A stretch of DNA of 64,000 bases from Actinomadura luteofluorescens (GCF_013409365.1 NZ_JACCBA010000001.1:1984001-2048000), one strand, 5' to 3'. Positions 53,286 through 63,385 are shown, counted from the first letter of the stretch. Made by a program: numbers and translations. The notes: a model not told the origin generated them from the sequence alone.

Positions 53286-53320
53286 AACCTACGCCTAAGT
53301 AGGTTACGCGACCGTAGGTT
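53286..53320. promoter_or_regulatory. Inverted repeat upstream of the TrhA-type gene
   Basis: AACCTAC (53286-53292) and GTAGGTT (53299-53305) form perfect arms around a six-base spacer, and a further GTAGGTT half-site is at 53314-53320. It begins nine bases from the TrhA-type start codon, in the position of a -10/operator region. The binding protein is unknown; lipid-responsive regulators are a speculation. Confidence 0.6.
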
Positions 53321-53374
53321 GGCGGCGCACCCGGGGTGCCGGGTGATGCTCGCCACGGACCGCGCCGCCCGCCC

Positions 53375-53412
53375 GGGTCAGGAGACGAACACCGGGTCAG
53401 GAGACGAACACC
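53375..53412. repeat. 19-base tandem duplication across the truB stop codon
   Basis: GGGTCAGGAGACGAACACC occurs head to tail at 53375-53393 and 53394-53412. The second copy carries the truB stop (53397-53399) and its last four codons; the first copy lies just downstream of the gene on the minus strand. The copies are identical. Confidence 0.9.
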
Positions 53413-54266
53413 GCGAGGGACTTGGCGACCGGGCCCCGCTCCTCGACGAGCGCGAGCAGCGTCCCGTCCGGCGCGAAGACGCCCACCGGGCCCGGCCCGA
53501 GGCCGACGGCCGGCAGCCGCCCGCCGTGCGCGACCTTGCGAGCGTCGTCGTCGGAGACGTCCCGGCGCGGGAACACCGACGCGACGGCCTCGGCCATCGG
53601 CAGGATCTCCAGCTTCTCGCCCAGCCGGTCGAGCGTGCGCGCCATCGACAGGTCGTAGGGCCCGACGCGGGTGCGGCGCAGGGCGGTCAGATGGCCGCCG
53701 CAGCCGAGCGAGGCGCCGAGGTCGCGGGCCAGCGCCCGGATGTAGGTCCCCGACGAGCAGGACACCGAGGCGTCCACGTCGATCAGGCCGCCGTGCCGCC
53801 GGACGTCCAGGACCGCGAACTCGTCCACGGTCACCGGGCGGGCGGCCAGCTCCACGTCCTCGCCCTTGCGGGCCATCTTGTAGGCCCGCTCCCCGTTCAC
53901 CTTGATGGCACTGACCTGCGGCGGGACCTGCTGGATCGTCCCGGTCAGCTCCGCGACGCCGGCCCGCAGCGCCTCCTCGGTGACGGCCTCGGCGGACGCG
54001 GTCGCGATGGTCTCGCCCTCGGCGTCGTCGGTGTTGGTCGACTCGCCCAGCCGGATCGTGGCGTCGTAGCCCTTGCGGGTCAGCGCGAGGTGCCCGAGCA
54101 GGCGGGTGGCCTTGCCGATCCCGAGGACGAGCACGCCCGTCGCCATCGGGTCCAGGGTGCCCGCGTGCCCGACCTTCCGGGTCTTCGCCAGCCGCCGCAT
54201 CCTCCCCACGACGTCGTGCGACGTCCAGCCGGCGGGCTTGTCCACGATGACGAGTCCCGATTCCAT
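53397..54266 (-). CDS. truB: tRNA pseudouridine(55) synthase
   Basis: The 289-residue protein begins MESGLVIVDKPAGWTSHDVV and has the catalytic Asp39 in VGHAGTLDPMATGVLVLGIG, plus the RAYKMARKGEDVELAARPVT and CSSGTYIRALARDLG motifs. It converts U55 in the T loop of tRNAs. It lies in the nrnA-truB-ribF part of the infB cluster. The gene end carries a 19-base tandem duplication. Confidence 0.96.
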   Translation of the reverse strand: MESGLVIVDKPAGWTSHDVVGRMRRLAKTRKVGHAGTLDPMATGVLVLGIGKATRLLGHLALTRKGYDATIRLGESTNTDDAEGETIATASAEAVTEEALRAGVAELTGTIQQVPPQVSAIKVNGERAYKMARKGEDVELAARPVTVDEFAVLDVRRHGGLIDVDASVSCSSGTYIRALARDLGASLGCGGHLTALRRTRVGPYDLSMARTLDRLGEKLEILPMAEAVASVFPRRDVSDDDARKVAHGGRLPAVGLGPGPVGVFAPDGTLLALVEERGPVAKSLAVFVS

Positions 54267-54369
54267 GCTCTTGCTTCACCTCGAAGACGGCGGGCGGACG
54301 GAAGACGGCGATTCTAGCCGTCCCTCCGCCACGGCGCGGTTCGGCCGGCGGCGCCCCGGCGGCCGTTCG

Positions 54370-55620
54370 TCAGTGGTCGGAGGGCAGCAGGGCGCGCAGC
54401 CGGTCGAGCGCCTCGTCGACCGGCCCACCCCAGACGAAGCCCGCCATCTCCCGGTGACCGCCGCCGTCCAGCGCCGCGCACACCCTGCTCAGGTCGATGT
54501 GGCCCTTGGACCGGGCGGAGAAGTACCAGCGGCCGTCGTCGGTCTCCTTGCACACGACGGCGACCTCCGCCTCGTCGGTCCGGCGCAGCTGGTCGATGAT
54601 GCCTTCGAGCTGGTCGTACGGCAGGCCGCGCCGGTCCTCGCGGGCGATCGCCGTCCAGACCAGGCCGCGGCCGCCGGCGGCGTCGCGCTCCAGCCGGGCC
54701 CGCGCCAGCGCCCCGGCGAGGACCTGCAGGTAGTCGAACGGAGCCCGGTCCCACAGCTCCCGGCTGACCGTCTCCGGCCGGACGCCCGCCGTCAGCAGCC
54801 GTCCCGCCAGGTCGTGCACCTCGGGAGTGGTGGAGGGGTACTTGAACGAGCCGGTGTCGCTGGCGAGCCCCGCGTACAGGCCCTGCGCGATGTCGCGGTC
54901 GAGCGGCACGCCGAGCCTGCGGATCAGCTCCTCGACCAGCACCGCCGTGGCGGCGGCGTCCGGGTCGACCAGCCGCACGCCGCCGAACCCGGTGTTGGAG
55001 GCGTGGTGGTCGATGACGATCAGGACGCCGGCCCGGTCGGCGGCGCCGGCGAGCGAGCCGAGCCGCGCCCGGCCCGCCGCGTCCAGCGAGATCATCAGCT
55101 CCGGGGCGCGCGGCATCCGGGCCGGCTCGACCAGCATCTCCTGGCCCGGCAGGAACCGCAGGATCGCCGGGACACCGAAGGGCTCCCCGAACGAGGCCAG
55201 GCAGCGCTTGCCGCACGCGCGCAGCGCCTGCGCGAGCGCCAGCATCGAGCCGAGCGCGTCGCCGTCGGGGACCACGTGGCAGGCGAGGCAGATCTCGCGG
55301 GCCCCGCGGATCAGTTCGACCGCGCGGTCCCAGTCGAGCTCGGCGTGCGCGCCGCCGGACCCCTCCGGCAACTCCGGCCGGGACGGTGGTGGACCGAACC
55401 CGGACGGTGGACCGAGCCCGGACGGGACGCCCGCCTCGAACGGACCGCCGGGCTTGGACTCAGGCGGCACGCCGGACGCCGACATCGCGCCGGCCTCGGC
55501 GTGCCCATCGGATCTGGGCGGTGGTCCCGGCTCGGAGAGGGCGCCCCGTCCGGACGGTGCGCCCGGCCCGCAGGGTGCGCCCGTCTCGGCGCGGATCGCG
55601 GTCTCGGCCGGGCCGTTCAC
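54370..55620 (-). CDS. nrnA: DHH/DHHA1 phosphoesterase (NrnA-type oligoribonuclease/pAp phosphatase) with low-complexity N-terminus
   Basis: The 416-residue protein has the DHH domain (CLACHVVPDGDALGSMLALA; VIVIDHHASNTGFGG) and the C-terminal DHHA1 domain with GGGHREMAGFVWGG. NrnA degrades short RNA fragments and pAp in organisms without Orn. The first 90 residues are low complexity (Gly/Pro/Ser, for example GVPSGLGPPSGFGPPPSRPE) and are not part of the catalytic fold. The far start is favoured because its ATG overlaps the rbfA stop by four bases. Other starts (for example at 55485) would remove part of this tail. Confidence 0.92.
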   Translation of the reverse strand: MNGPAETAIRAETGAPCGPGAPSGRGALSEPGPPPRSDGHAEAGAMSASGVPPESKPGGPFEAGVPSGLGPPSGFGPPPSRPELPEGSGGAHAELDWDRAVELIRGAREICLACHVVPDGDALGSMLALAQALRACGKRCLASFGEPFGVPAILRFLPGQEMLVEPARMPRAPELMISLDAAGRARLGSLAGAADRAGVLIVIDHHASNTGFGGVRLVDPDAAATAVLVEELIRRLGVPLDRDIAQGLYAGLASDTGSFKYPSTTPEVHDLAGRLLTAGVRPETVSRELWDRAPFDYLQVLAGALARARLERDAAGGRGLVWTAIAREDRRGLPYDQLEGIIDQLRRTDEAEVAVVCKETDDGRWYFSARSKGHIDLSRVCAALDGGGHREMAGFVWGGPVDEALDRLRALLPSDH

Positions 55621-56135
55621 GACGACGGGCGTCCGGAGCGGCCGTCCTCACCGTCCCCCGCGGCGTCGTGCGCGTCGAGGCCGTCCTCGTCGAGATCGTC
55701 GTCCTCGTCCTCGCCGGAGTCGGGCTCGCGGTAGGGGTTGGCGTCCCCCGCGGGGGAGGCGCCCTGCGCGGCCCTCGCCACCTCGGCGTCCTTGGCGCGG
55801 GCCTGGGCCAGCAGGTCGTCGATGTGCGCCGCGTTCTCCATCAGGGAGTCCATCACGAAGGTGATGCTGGGCGTGTGGCGGACGCCCGTCTTCCGGCCCA
55901 CCTCCGACCGGATGACGCCCTTGGCGCTCTCCAGCGCGGCGGCCGTCTCGGCGCGCTCGCCGTCCGACCCGTACACCGTGTAGTACACGGTGGCGTCGCG
56001 CAGGTCGTTGGTGATGCGGGTGTCCGTCACGGTCACGAAGCCGAGCCGCGGATCCTTGATCCGCCTCTCCAGCATCTCGGCGACGATCTGCTGGATGCGG
56101 TCGGCGAGCTTGCGCGCCCGAGCTGCGTCCACCAT
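55617..56135 (-). CDS. rbfA: Ribosome-binding factor A
   Basis: The 172-residue protein has the KH-type RbfA fold (MVDAARARKLADRIQQIVAE; RRIKDPRLGFVTVTDTRITN; RTPSITF-like HTPSITFVMDSLMENAAHID) and an acidic C-terminal tail of about 50 residues (GEDEDDDLDEDGLDAHD). It helps the 17S-to-16S rRNA processing and 30S maturation, and cold adaptation. It is coupled to nrnA by an ATGA overlap and lies downstream of DUF503. Confidence 0.95.
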   Translation of the reverse strand: MVDAARARKLADRIQQIVAEMLERRIKDPRLGFVTVTDTRITNDLRDATVYYTVYGSDGERAETAAALESAKGVIRSEVGRKTGVRHTPSITFVMDSLMENAAHIDDLLAQARAKDAEVARAAQGASPAGDANPYREPDSGEDEDDDLDEDGLDAHDAAGDGEDGRSGRPSS

Positions 56136-56217
56136 GATCGCACTCCCTTTCTATGGTCTGAGCGGGAAGGTCGGTTCCCGCTCCTTCATTGTGGGGCGGC
56201 GCCCGCCCGCGCGCCCG

Positions 56218-56514
56218 TCAGTCCTCGCCGCTGAACAGACGCTGCCGGGCGGACAGCAGTTCGATCTCCGGCCGTCCGGCCACGAGCCGCTCGCACTGGT
56301 CGAGGACCTCCGTGCAGTTGGCCGCCGTGCCCGACACCACCGCCACCCCGATCTCCGCCCTGCGGTGCAGGTCGTGGTCGCCGGTCTCGGCGACGGCCAC
56401 CGCCGGGAAGCGCTTGTGCACCTCGGCGATGACGGGGCGCAGGACCGACCGCTTCTGCTTCAGCGAGCGGACGTCCCCCAGCAGCAGGTCGAGCGTCAAC
56501 GCACCCACGTACAC
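56218..56514 (-). CDS. DUF503 family protein (YlxP-like)
   Basis: The GTG at 56514 with GAGG about eight bases upstream gives a 98-residue protein starting V(M)YVGALTLDLLLGDVRSLKQ, matching the family opening and its usual length of about 95. A longer frame to 56607 adds a non-homologous N-terminus. DUF503 proteins are found between infB and rbfA in many bacteria and are thought to help ribosome or tRNA functions, but no activity is established. Confidence 0.85.
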   Translation of the reverse strand: MYVGALTLDLLLGDVRSLKQKRSVLRPVIAEVHKRFPAVAVAETGDHDLHRRAEIGVAVVSGTAANCTEVLDQCERLVAGRPEIELLSARQRLFSGED

Positions 56515-56679
56515 CTGGTCGATCACCTCGGAGTCATCAGAGTTGGAACGACGGAGGTCATCCGCCGTGTTCCCAGCCTTCCCGGCGAACCAGAATGAGC
56601 TGGACATGACAGACGCCAGGCTAGAAGATCCGCCTGGCGTTCCGTCACCCGATTAACGATCACAGCGTCGGCGTGCCCG

Positions 56680-56728
56680 GAGGGGCCGCCGGGCCGGCCG
56701 CCCGCGCGGCCCCTCGCGGGGCCGCGCG
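56680..56728 (-). terminator. Overlapping alternative hairpins after infB
   Basis: Two mutually exclusive stems share the same strand: CGCGCGGCCCC (56703-56713) / GGGGCCGCGCG (56718-56728) with a four-base loop TCGC, and GAGGGGCCG (56680-56688) / CGGCCCCTC (56707-56715). They lie 16 bases after the infB stop. No U tract follows. Possibly an infB terminator or attenuator before DUF503. Confidence 0.55.
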
Positions 56729-56743
56729 GACCTGCCGTCCGCC

Positions 56744-59700
56744 TCAGTCGCGGGGCTTCTCCCGCATCTCGAAGCACTCGATGACGTCACCGAGCTTGAT
56801 GTCGTTGTAACCGACACCGATGCCGCACTCGAAGCCCTCGCGGACCTCGGTCGCGTCGTCCTTGAAGCGGCGCAGCGACGACACCGTGAGGTTGTCGGAG
56901 ACCACGACGCCGTCGCGGACGAGGCGGGCCTTGGCGTTGCGCTGGATGATCCCCGAGGTGACCATCGAACCGGCGACGTTCCCGATCCGCGGCACCTTGA
57001 AGATCTCGCGGACCTCGGCTGTGCCGAGCTGGGCCTCTTCGAACTCCGGCTTGAGCATGCCCTTGAGGGCCGCCTCGATCTCCTCGATCGCCTGGTAGAT
57101 GATCGAGTAGTACCGGATGTCGACGCCCTCGCGGTCGGCCAGCTCCTGCGCGTTGCGCTCAGGCCGCACGTTGAAGCCGATGATGACCGCGCCCTCGGAC
57201 GCCAGCGACAGGTTGACGTCGTCCTGCGTGATCGCGCCGACGCCGCGGCGGATGATCCGCAGGTTGACCTCGTCGCCCACGTCGATCTTGAGGAGGGAGT
57301 CCTCCAGCGCCTCGACGGAACCGGACACGTCGCCCTTGAGGATGAGCAGCAGCTCCTGCCGCTCGCCCCGCTCCAGGTCCTTGAACAGCTCTTCCAGGGA
57401 GCTGCTCTTGCGGCTCTTGAGCAGTTCGGCGTTGCGCTTGCGCGCGACCCGCTTGTCGGCGATCTGCCGGGCGATCCGGTCGTCCTCGACGACCAGGAAG
57501 TTGTCGCCCGCGCCGGGCACGGCCGCGAGGCCGAGCACCATCACCGGACGGGACGGGCCCGCCTCCTCGACGCTGTTGCCGTTCTCGTCGAGCATCGCCC
57601 GGACGCGGCCGTTGGCCACGCCGCAGACGATCGAGTCGCCGACCCGCAGCGTGCCGCGCTGGACCAGCACGGTCGCCACGGCGCCCCGGCCCTTGTCCAG
57701 GTGGGCCTCGATGGCCGAGCCCTGGGCGGGCATGTCGGGGTTGGCCTTCAGGTCGAGCGCGGCGTCGGCGGTCAGGACGATCGCCTCCAGCAGCCCGTCG
57801 ATGTTGGTCCCCTGCTTGGCGGACACGTCGATGAACTGCGTGTCGCCGCCGAACTCCTCGGCGACCAGGCCGTACTCGGTGAGCTGCGCCCGGACCCGGT
57901 TCGGGTCCGCGCCCTCGACGTCGATCTTGTTGACCGCGACGACGATCGGGACCCCGGCCGCGGTGGCGTGGTCGATCGCCTCGGTGGTCTGCGGCTTGAC
58001 GCCGTCGTCGGCGGCGACCACCAGCACCACCAGGTCGGTGGTGTCGGCACCGCGGGCACGCATGGCGGTGAACGCCTCGTGACCCGGGGTGTCGATGAAG
58101 GTGATCTTGCGGTCCTCGCCGTCGACCTCGGTCTCGACCTGGTAGGCGCCGATGTGCTGGGTGATGCCGCCGGCCTCGCCGGCCTGCACGTTGGCGTGCC
58201 GGACGGCGTCCAGCAGCTTGGTCTTACCGTGGTCGACGTGGCCCATGACGGTGACCACCGGCGGACGCGACTGGAGGTTCTCCTCGCCGCCCTCGTCCTC
58301 GCCGTACTCGATGTCGAAGGACTCGAGCAGCGCGCGGTCCTCGTCCTCGGGGCTGACGACCTGGACGTCGAAGTCCAGCTCGAGCCCGAGCGCCATCAGG
58401 TCGTCGGGGTCGACCGACTGGGTGGCCGTGACCATCTTGCCGAGGTGCATCATGATCGCGACGAGCGACGCCGGGTTGGCGCCGATCTTCTCGGCGAAGT
58501 CGGTCAGGGTCGCGCCCTGCGCCAGCCGGACGGTCTTGCCGTTGCCGCGCGGAGCCGAGACGCCGCCGGCGGCGGGCGCCTGCATGTTCTCGAACTCCTG
58601 GCGGCGCGCCCGCTTCGACTTGCGTCCGCGCGCCGGGCGCCCGCCGGGACGCCCGAAGGCTCCCTGCGTGCCGCCGCGACCGCGACCGCCGCCACCGGGA
58701 CGGGGACCGAAGCCACCGCCGCCACCGGGACGACCGCCCGCACCCGCGCGGGGGCCGCCGAAGCCGCCACCGCCGCCGGGGCGACCGCCGCCACCGGGAC
58801 CGCGACCGCCGCCGCCACCACCGGGACCGCGGCCACCACCGCCCGGACCGCGGCCACCGCCGCCGCCTCCACCGGGACCGCCGCGCCCGGGGGCGCCGGC
58901 CGGCCGCGAGGACGGCATGTTCATCGGGCTGGGACGCGGGCCGCCCGGCCTGGGCGGCATGCCGCCCGGGTTCGGGCGCGGGCCGCCGGCGCCGGGAGCG
59001 CCGCCCGGACGCGGGCCGCCGGGACGCGGACCGCCCGCGGGGCCACCGCCGCCACCCGGGCGGTCGCCGCCCGGACGGGGGCCGGGACGCGGCCCCGGCT
59101 TGGGCGCCTGGCCCATGCCGGTGTTGGTCGAGCTGAACGGGTTGTTGCCCGGACGCGGCCCACCGGGGCCACGACCGCCGCCACCACCGCCGCCGCCTTG
59201 GCGCGGGGCAGGACGCGGGCCGGGCTTGGGCGAGCGGGGACCCGGCTTCGGGCCGCCGGGCGCGCGGTTGCCCGCCCCGGTACCGGGACCGGCCGCGGGC
59301 GGGGCACTCGGCCCCTGTGCCGCGGGCGGGGCGCTCGGGCCCTGTGCCGCGGGCGCGCTCACCGGCGTGCTCGGCGCCGGCGGGACGGGCGGACGCGGCG
59401 CCGCCGGCTGCGGGCCGGGCCTGGGCGCGCCGCCCTGGCCGCCAGGTCCACTCTGGCCGGGAACACCCTGGCCGCCGGAGCCGCCAGGACCACCGGAACC
59501 ACCGGGGCCGCCGGAACCACCGGGGCTCGGACGGGGCGCGGCAGGCCGCGGGCCCGGACGGGGCCCGGGACGCGCGCCGGCGCCCTGAGAATCGGAACCG
59601 CCGCCGGACTGACCCGGACGCGGCGGTGCCGACGGTCGCGGACCGGGCTTCTTGGCCGCGGCCCGTCGGTCGCCCTGCTTGGGGGCGGAAGAAGAATTTG

Positions 59701-59851
59701 AGAAGGCTTCTGTCAGCCTGCGAACGACCGGCGCCTCAATCGTGGAGGACGCCGACCGTACGAACTCGCCCATTTCCTGGAGCTTGGCCATGACGACCTT
59801 GCTCTCTACTCCGAACTCCTTGGCGAGTTCGTAAACCCGGACCTTCGCCAC
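56744..59851 (-). CDS. infB: Translation initiation factor IF-2
   Basis: The 1035-residue protein has an IF2_N helix domain ([20 protein letters not shown]), then about 340 residues of Gly/Pro/Arg-rich low complexity, a second IF2_N region ([20 protein letters not shown]), the GTPase domain (G1 GHVDHGKT near 535, VDTPGHEA-type [24 protein letters not shown]) and domains II-IV for fMet-tRNA binding. It places the initiator tRNA on the ribosome. The length and the long low-complexity segment are usual for actinobacterial IF-2, but here it is unusually pure in Gly and Pro. Confidence 0.97.
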   Translation of the reverse strand: MAKVRVYELAKEFGVESKVVMAKLQEMGEFVRSASSTIEAPVVRRLTEAFSNSSSAPKQGDRRAAAKKPGPRPSAPPRPGQSGGGSDSQGAGARPGPRPGPRPAAPRPSPGGSGGPGGSGGPGGSGGQGVPGQSGPGGQGGAPRPGPQPAAPRPPVPPAPSTPVSAPAAQGPSAPPAAQGPSAPPAAGPGTGAGNRAPGGPKPGPRSPKPGPRPAPRQGGGGGGGGRGPGGPRPGNNPFSSTNTGMGQAPKPGPRPGPRPGGDRPGGGGGPAGGPRPGGPRPGGAPGAGGPRPNPGGMPPRPGGPRPSPMNMPSSRPAGAPGRGGPGGGGGGGRGPGGGGRGPGGGGGGRGPGGGGRPGGGGGFGGPRAGAGGRPGGGGGFGPRPGGGGRGRGGTQGAFGRPGGRPARGRKSKRARRQEFENMQAPAAGGVSAPRGNGKTVRLAQGATLTDFAEKIGANPASLVAIMMHLGKMVTATQSVDPDDLMALGLELDFDVQVVSPEDEDRALLESFDIEYGEDEGGEENLQSRPPVVTVMGHVDHGKTKLLDAVRHANVQAGEAGGITQHIGAYQVETEVDGEDRKITFIDTPGHEAFTAMRARGADTTDLVVLVVAADDGVKPQTTEAIDHATAAGVPIVVAVNKIDVEGADPNRVRAQLTEYGLVAEEFGGDTQFIDVSAKQGTNIDGLLEAIVLTADAALDLKANPDMPAQGSAIEAHLDKGRGAVATVLVQRGTLRVGDSIVCGVANGRVRAMLDENGNSVEEAGPSRPVMVLGLAAVPGAGDNFLVVEDDRIARQIADKRVARKRNAELLKSRKSSSLEELFKDLERGERQELLLILKGDVSGSVEALEDSLLKIDVGDEVNLRIIRRGVGAITQDDVNLSLASEGAVIIGFNVRPERNAQELADREGVDIRYYSIIYQAIEEIEAALKGMLKPEFEEAQLGTAEVREIFKVPRIGNVAGSMVTSGIIQRNAKARLVRDGVVVSDNLTVSSLRRFKDDATEVREGFECGIGVGYNDIKLGDVIECFEMREKPRD

Positions 59852-59959
59852 TGCACTCCCTACTCGGTCCGGGGGTGCGGCCTCCGGACCGTCGCTAACT
59901 TGCCGTACTCATCGCGGCGTGCTCATCGAGCGCTCATAGCAATCTCGACCTGCTTCCGA

Positions 59960-60262
59960 CTAGACGTCGCTTACCATTCGGCCATCCTGCTGCTGCGCGG
60001 CTGGGGCCGCAAGTCGCTCCCGCAGCGGACCGGCGTCGAGCGGGCCCGGCAGGCGGAACGCCCGCGGGAACGCCCGACGCCGCTCTGCGAGTGCGAGACA
60101 CTCCGGATCGGGATGCAGATGCGCACCCCGTCCCGGCAGCCGCCCACGGGGATCGGGGACGATGACGCCCTCGACCACCACCAGGCGCAGCAAGTCGGAC
60201 TTGACCGTGCGAACCCGGCAACCCACGCACGTGCGAACAGGGGCCGCCCGGCCACGTCCCAT
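59960..60262 (-). CDS. ylxR: YlxR (DUF448) family protein
   Basis: Starting MGRGRAAPVRTCVGCRVRTV at 60262, the 100-residue protein has the YlxR core (RTCVGCR, then GRLPGRGAHLHPDPECLALA). The fold binds nucleic acid; YlxR has been linked to RNase P regulation or nucleoid-associated transcription control in other bacteria. The position between nusA and infB is conserved. The nusA stop lies four bases upstream, so they are coupled. Confidence 0.9.
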   Translation of the reverse strand: MGRGRAAPVRTCVGCRVRTVKSDLLRLVVVEGVIVPDPRGRLPGRGAHLHPDPECLALAERRRAFPRAFRLPGPLDAGPLRERLAAPAAQQQDGRMVSDV

Positions 60263-60266
60263 GAGT

Positions 60267-61328
60267 CTACCGCGCCGAGGCGTCGGCGGGGCCTGTCGCA
60301 TGCTCTCCTGACGCAGAAGATCCGGATTCGCCGGTTCCGGCCTCGTCCGGGGGCGTCTGTACCGGCTCGGTGTCGGACCGGATGTCGATCCGCCAACCGG
60401 TGAGCCGGGCGGCGAGCCGGGCGTTCTGCCCCTCCTTGCCGATGGCGAGGGACAGCTGGTAGTCGGGCACGACGACCCGGGCGACCCGGGCGTCGGCGTC
60501 GACCACCTCGACACTCGAAACACGCGCCGGGGACAGGGCATTCCCGACGAACTCCGCGGGGTCCTCCGACCAGTCCACGATGTCGATCTTCTCGCCGTGC
60601 AGCTCGCCCATCACGTTGCGGACGCGGCTGCCGAGCGGGCCGATGCAGGCCCCCTTGGCGTTCACCCCGGACTTGCGGGAGCGAACCGCGATCTTGGTGC
60701 GGTGGCCGGCCTCCCGGGCGATCGCCGCGATCTCCACGGTGCCGTCGGCGATCTCCGGGACCTCCAGCGCGAACAGCTTGCGGACGAGGTTCGGGTGGGT
60801 GCGCGACAGCTGCACCGACGGGCCGCGGTGGCCCTTGCGGACCTGCACCACGTAGGCGCGCAGCCGCTCGCCGTGCTCGTAGCGCTCGCCGGGCACCTGC
60901 TCCTGCGGCGGCAGGATCGCCTCGATCTTGCCGAGGTCGACCAGCACGCTGCGCGGGTCCTTGCCCTGCTGGATGATGCCGCTGACGATGTCGCCCTCGC
61001 GGCCCGCGTACTCGCCGAAGGTCAGCTCGTCCTCCGCGTCGCGCAGGCGCTGGAGGATCACCTGCTTGGCGGTGGTCGCGGCGATGCGGCCGAACCCCGT
61101 CGGGGTGTCGTCGTACTCGCCGACGGCGTTGCCCTCGTCGTCGGTCTCGGTCGCCCACACGGTCACGTGGCCGCTCTGCCGGTCCAGGTCGACGCGCGCC
61201 TTCGGCGCCGCGCCCTCCGTCCGGTGGTAGGCGATCAATAGGGCGTCTTCGATGGCCTTGACGGCCACGTCGAGCGAGATGTCCTTCTCGCTCTCCAGGC
61301 CCCGAAGGGCGGTCATGTCGATGTCCAC
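60267..61328 (-). CDS. nusA: Transcription termination/antitermination factor NusA
   Basis: The GTG at 61328 with AGGGGGGA seven bases upstream gives 353 residues. It has the N-terminal RNA-polymerase-binding domain ([20 protein letters not shown]), an S1 domain ([20 protein letters not shown]) and two KH domains ([40 protein letters not shown]), then an acidic Gly/Ser tail. NusA modulates pausing, termination and antitermination. It lacks the C-terminal acidic repeats of E. coli NusA, as usual in actinobacteria. Confidence 0.96.
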   Translation of the reverse strand: MDIDMTALRGLESEKDISLDVAVKAIEDALLIAYHRTEGAAPKARVDLDRQSGHVTVWATETDDEGNAVGEYDDTPTGFGRIAATTAKQVILQRLRDAEDELTFGEYAGREGDIVSGIIQQGKDPRSVLVDLGKIEAILPPQEQVPGERYEHGERLRAYVVQVRKGHRGPSVQLSRTHPNLVRKLFALEVPEIADGTVEIAAIAREAGHRTKIAVRSRKSGVNAKGACIGPLGSRVRNVMGELHGEKIDIVDWSEDPAEFVGNALSPARVSSVEVVDADARVARVVVPDYQLSLAIGKEGQNARLAARLTGWRIDIRSDTEPVQTPPDEAGTGESGSSASGEHATGPADASAR

Positions 61329-61341
61329 GAGGTTCCCCCCT

Positions 61342-62064
61342 CTAGTCCGGCTGCGCCGGAGAACGCGATTCCTCGGCCGGCGACGAAGGCGCGAACTCCA
61401 CCTGCACCCGGCCGCGCCCCAGCTCGCCCAGGCCGAACCGGCGCCGCACGGTCTCAGGCCCGGTGGTCTTCCCCTTCGGCGAGGACGACCCCCCGGACCC
61501 CCCGGCGGAGGACCTGGGCCCGGCGGCCTTGCCGCCACCGGCCCCGGCTCCCTTGCCCCGGCGCTTCTGGACGACCTCGATCTCAACGGCCTCGTCGTCG
61601 GCCGCGACCACGCGGCCCTCGATCTGGCCTCCCTCGGTCAGGGGCGCGACGATCAGCCGGCCGACGGCGCGACGCCAATGCCGCGGCTCGGTGAGGGGGC
61701 GGTCGACGCCAGGCGAGGTCACCTCCAGCACGTAGGGCGAGGTTCCCATGAGGTCGGATCCGTCGAGCAGCTCGGAGGTCGTCTCGCTCAGCCGGGCGAT
61801 GTCGTCGAGGCCGATCCCGCCGTCGGCGTCGACGACGACCCTGACCAGCCGGCGGCGACCGGCGGGCCGCACGTCGACCTCCTCCAGGTCGTAGCCCGCC
61901 TCGGCCACCGCCGGCGCGAGCAGCCTGCTGAGGGCCGCGGCTGCCTCGTCGCGGCTCGGCCGGGCGGTGTCGCGCGGCGGGCGCGCGGGGCCGCGCGGCG
62001 GGGCCGCCTCCTCCTGCCGGCCGCGCCTTCCCTGAGCGCGGCCGCCACGGGACTCGACGCTCAT
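61342..62064 (-). CDS. rimP: Ribosome maturation factor RimP
   Basis: ATG 62064 lies behind a strong AGGAGGAGG site and gives 240 residues. The RimP N-domain ([60 protein letters not shown]) is followed by the SH3-like C-domain. There is a basic Gly/Arg/Pro-rich leader of about 40 residues and a Gly/Ser-rich insert (about 178-205) within or after the C-domain. It is needed for 30S maturation and starts the rimP-nusA-ylxR-infB operon. Confidence 0.93.
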   Translation of the reverse strand: MSVESRGGRAQGRRGRQEEAAPPRGPARPPRDTARPSRDEAAAALSRLLAPAVAEAGYDLEEVDVRPAGRRRLVRVVVDADGGIGLDDIARLSETTSELLDGSDLMGTSPYVLEVTSPGVDRPLTEPRHWRRAVGRLIVAPLTEGGQIEGRVVAADDEAVEIEVVQKRRGKGAGAGGGKAAGPRSSAGGSGGSSSPKGKTTGPETVRRRFGLGELGRGRVQVEFAPSSPAEESRSPAQPD

Positions 62065-62331
62065 GGGCCCTCCTCCTGTTGTTGTGCACGTGCGATCTGT
62101 TCGTTCGCCTGCGATGGCGGGGTCGCCGCTCGTCCGCCGACACCTCAAGACTATCGACAGCCGGGGACCGCGGCGGTCTTTCCGGCGGCTCTCCGGCGCG
62201 GCGGATATGGAATGCTTGAGCAGGCCTGATGGGCGCGTCCGCGGACCGCGGCCCCAGCGGGCCGCCGCCACCTCCGCCACCGGGTGAGGAGACTTCCTTT
62301 GCCAGAGGCCGCACCACCGCCGGGGCAAGTG

Positions 62332-63306
62332 ATGTCACGCTCGACGCAGGCTCTGTCACGCCGCGCGTTGCTGGGCCGGGCCGCATTGCTGGGCGGCGGC
62401 GTGGTGCCGGTGCTGCCGTGGGTCGCCTCCTGCGCCGCGCAGGCCGCCCCGCGCGAGGACGTGCCGACGCTGGTGGGCGCGATCGCCGCCGAGCAGAACC
62501 TGATCGCCGTCTACGAGGCCGCGCGGTCGGCGGACACCTCGCGGGCCGGGCGCCTCGATCCCGTGCTCGCCCATCACCGCAGGCATCTGGCCGTGTTGAA
62601 GCGGCACTACGTCCCCGGCTCGGGAGACCGGGCGGACGAGGGCGGCGCCATCCCCTCGCCCGCTGCGGCGCAGGTTCCAGCGGGCTCCGCGGGCCTGGCG
62701 GCCCTGCGCGACATGGAGGACCGCGCGGCGCGGGGGCGCATGGCCGACGCCGCCAAGGCCGGTCCGGCGCTCGCGCAGCTGCTGGCCAGCATCGGCGCCT
62801 GCGAGGCCGGGCACGCCATGACCGTCAAGGGCGGGGCGCCGCCCGTCCGGTCGAGGTCGGACGCCGAGGCCCTGCAGGCCGCGCTGAGCGCCGAGCACGC
62901 GGCCGTCTACGGGTACGGGGTGCTCGGGGCCCGCCTGCGGGGCTCGCTCCGGCAGACCGCGAAGGACCTGTGGAACGTGCACCGCGCCCGGCGGGACCAG
63001 CTGGTCTCGATCCTGTCGGTCGCGCCGGCCGCCGCGGCGTCCGCCTACCGGCTGCCCGTCCAGGTCACCTCCGCCCGCAGCGCCGCGCAGCTCGCGGCGG
63101 CCCTGGAGGACGGCCTCGTGCCCGCCTACGTCGGTCTCGCGGGCGTCTCCTCCCCCGACCTGCGCGCCTTCGCCGCCGACAGCGCGCAGCGGGCCTGCGC
63201 GTGGGCGGCGCGCTGGCGGTCCAGGGCGGGCGCGGGGTCGCCGTCGGAGGCGTTCCCGGGGCTGCCGTCCGCGGCGCTGTCCCCCCGTCCCGAACCCGGT
63301 GAATGA
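62332..63306 (+). CDS. Ferritin-like (DUF4439) Tat/lipoprotein-type protein
   Basis: From ATG 62332 the 324-residue protein opens MSRSTQALSRRALLGRAALL with a twin-arginine-like motif and a lipobox-like VASC near residue 34, so it is probably exported and lipid-anchored. The C-terminal half has the DUF4439 helical bundle (EALQAALSAEHAAVYGYGVL; LEDGLVPAYVGLAGV), and the first half resembles a second, weaker copy (LVGAIAAEQNLIAVYEAARS). Family function is unknown, possibly metal binding. It is divergent from rimP, a common actinobacterial arrangement. An in-frame GTG at 62284 would extend it by 16 residues. Confidence 0.85.
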   Translation: MSRSTQALSRRALLGRAALLGGGVVPVLPWVASCAAQAAPREDVPTLVGAIAAEQNLIAVYEAARSADTSRAGRLDPVLAHHRRHLAVLKRHYVPGSGDRADEGGAIPSPAAAQVPAGSAGLAALRDMEDRAARGRMADAAKAGPALAQLLASIGACEAGHAMTVKGGAPPVRSRSDAEALQAALSAEHAAVYGYGVLGARLRGSLRQTAKDLWNVHRARRDQLVSILSVAPAAAASAYRLPVQVTSARSAAQLAAALEDGLVPAYVGLAGVSSPDLRAFAADSAQRACAWAARWRSRAGAGSPSEAFPGLPSAALSPRPEPGE

Positions 63307-63385
63307 TCTTCAACACGCTGGGAACGAAGCGTCCGATAAGCGACGTTAGTCCCATTGCGGGATGACTTCGGGGGAGGGAGCCCAC

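Noticed and set aside
58152..59588. Long plus-strand frame opposite infB rich in Pro and Gly
   Set aside because: It is the complement of the Gly/Pro low-complexity part of IF-2 and an effect of high GC content; no independent coding evidence.
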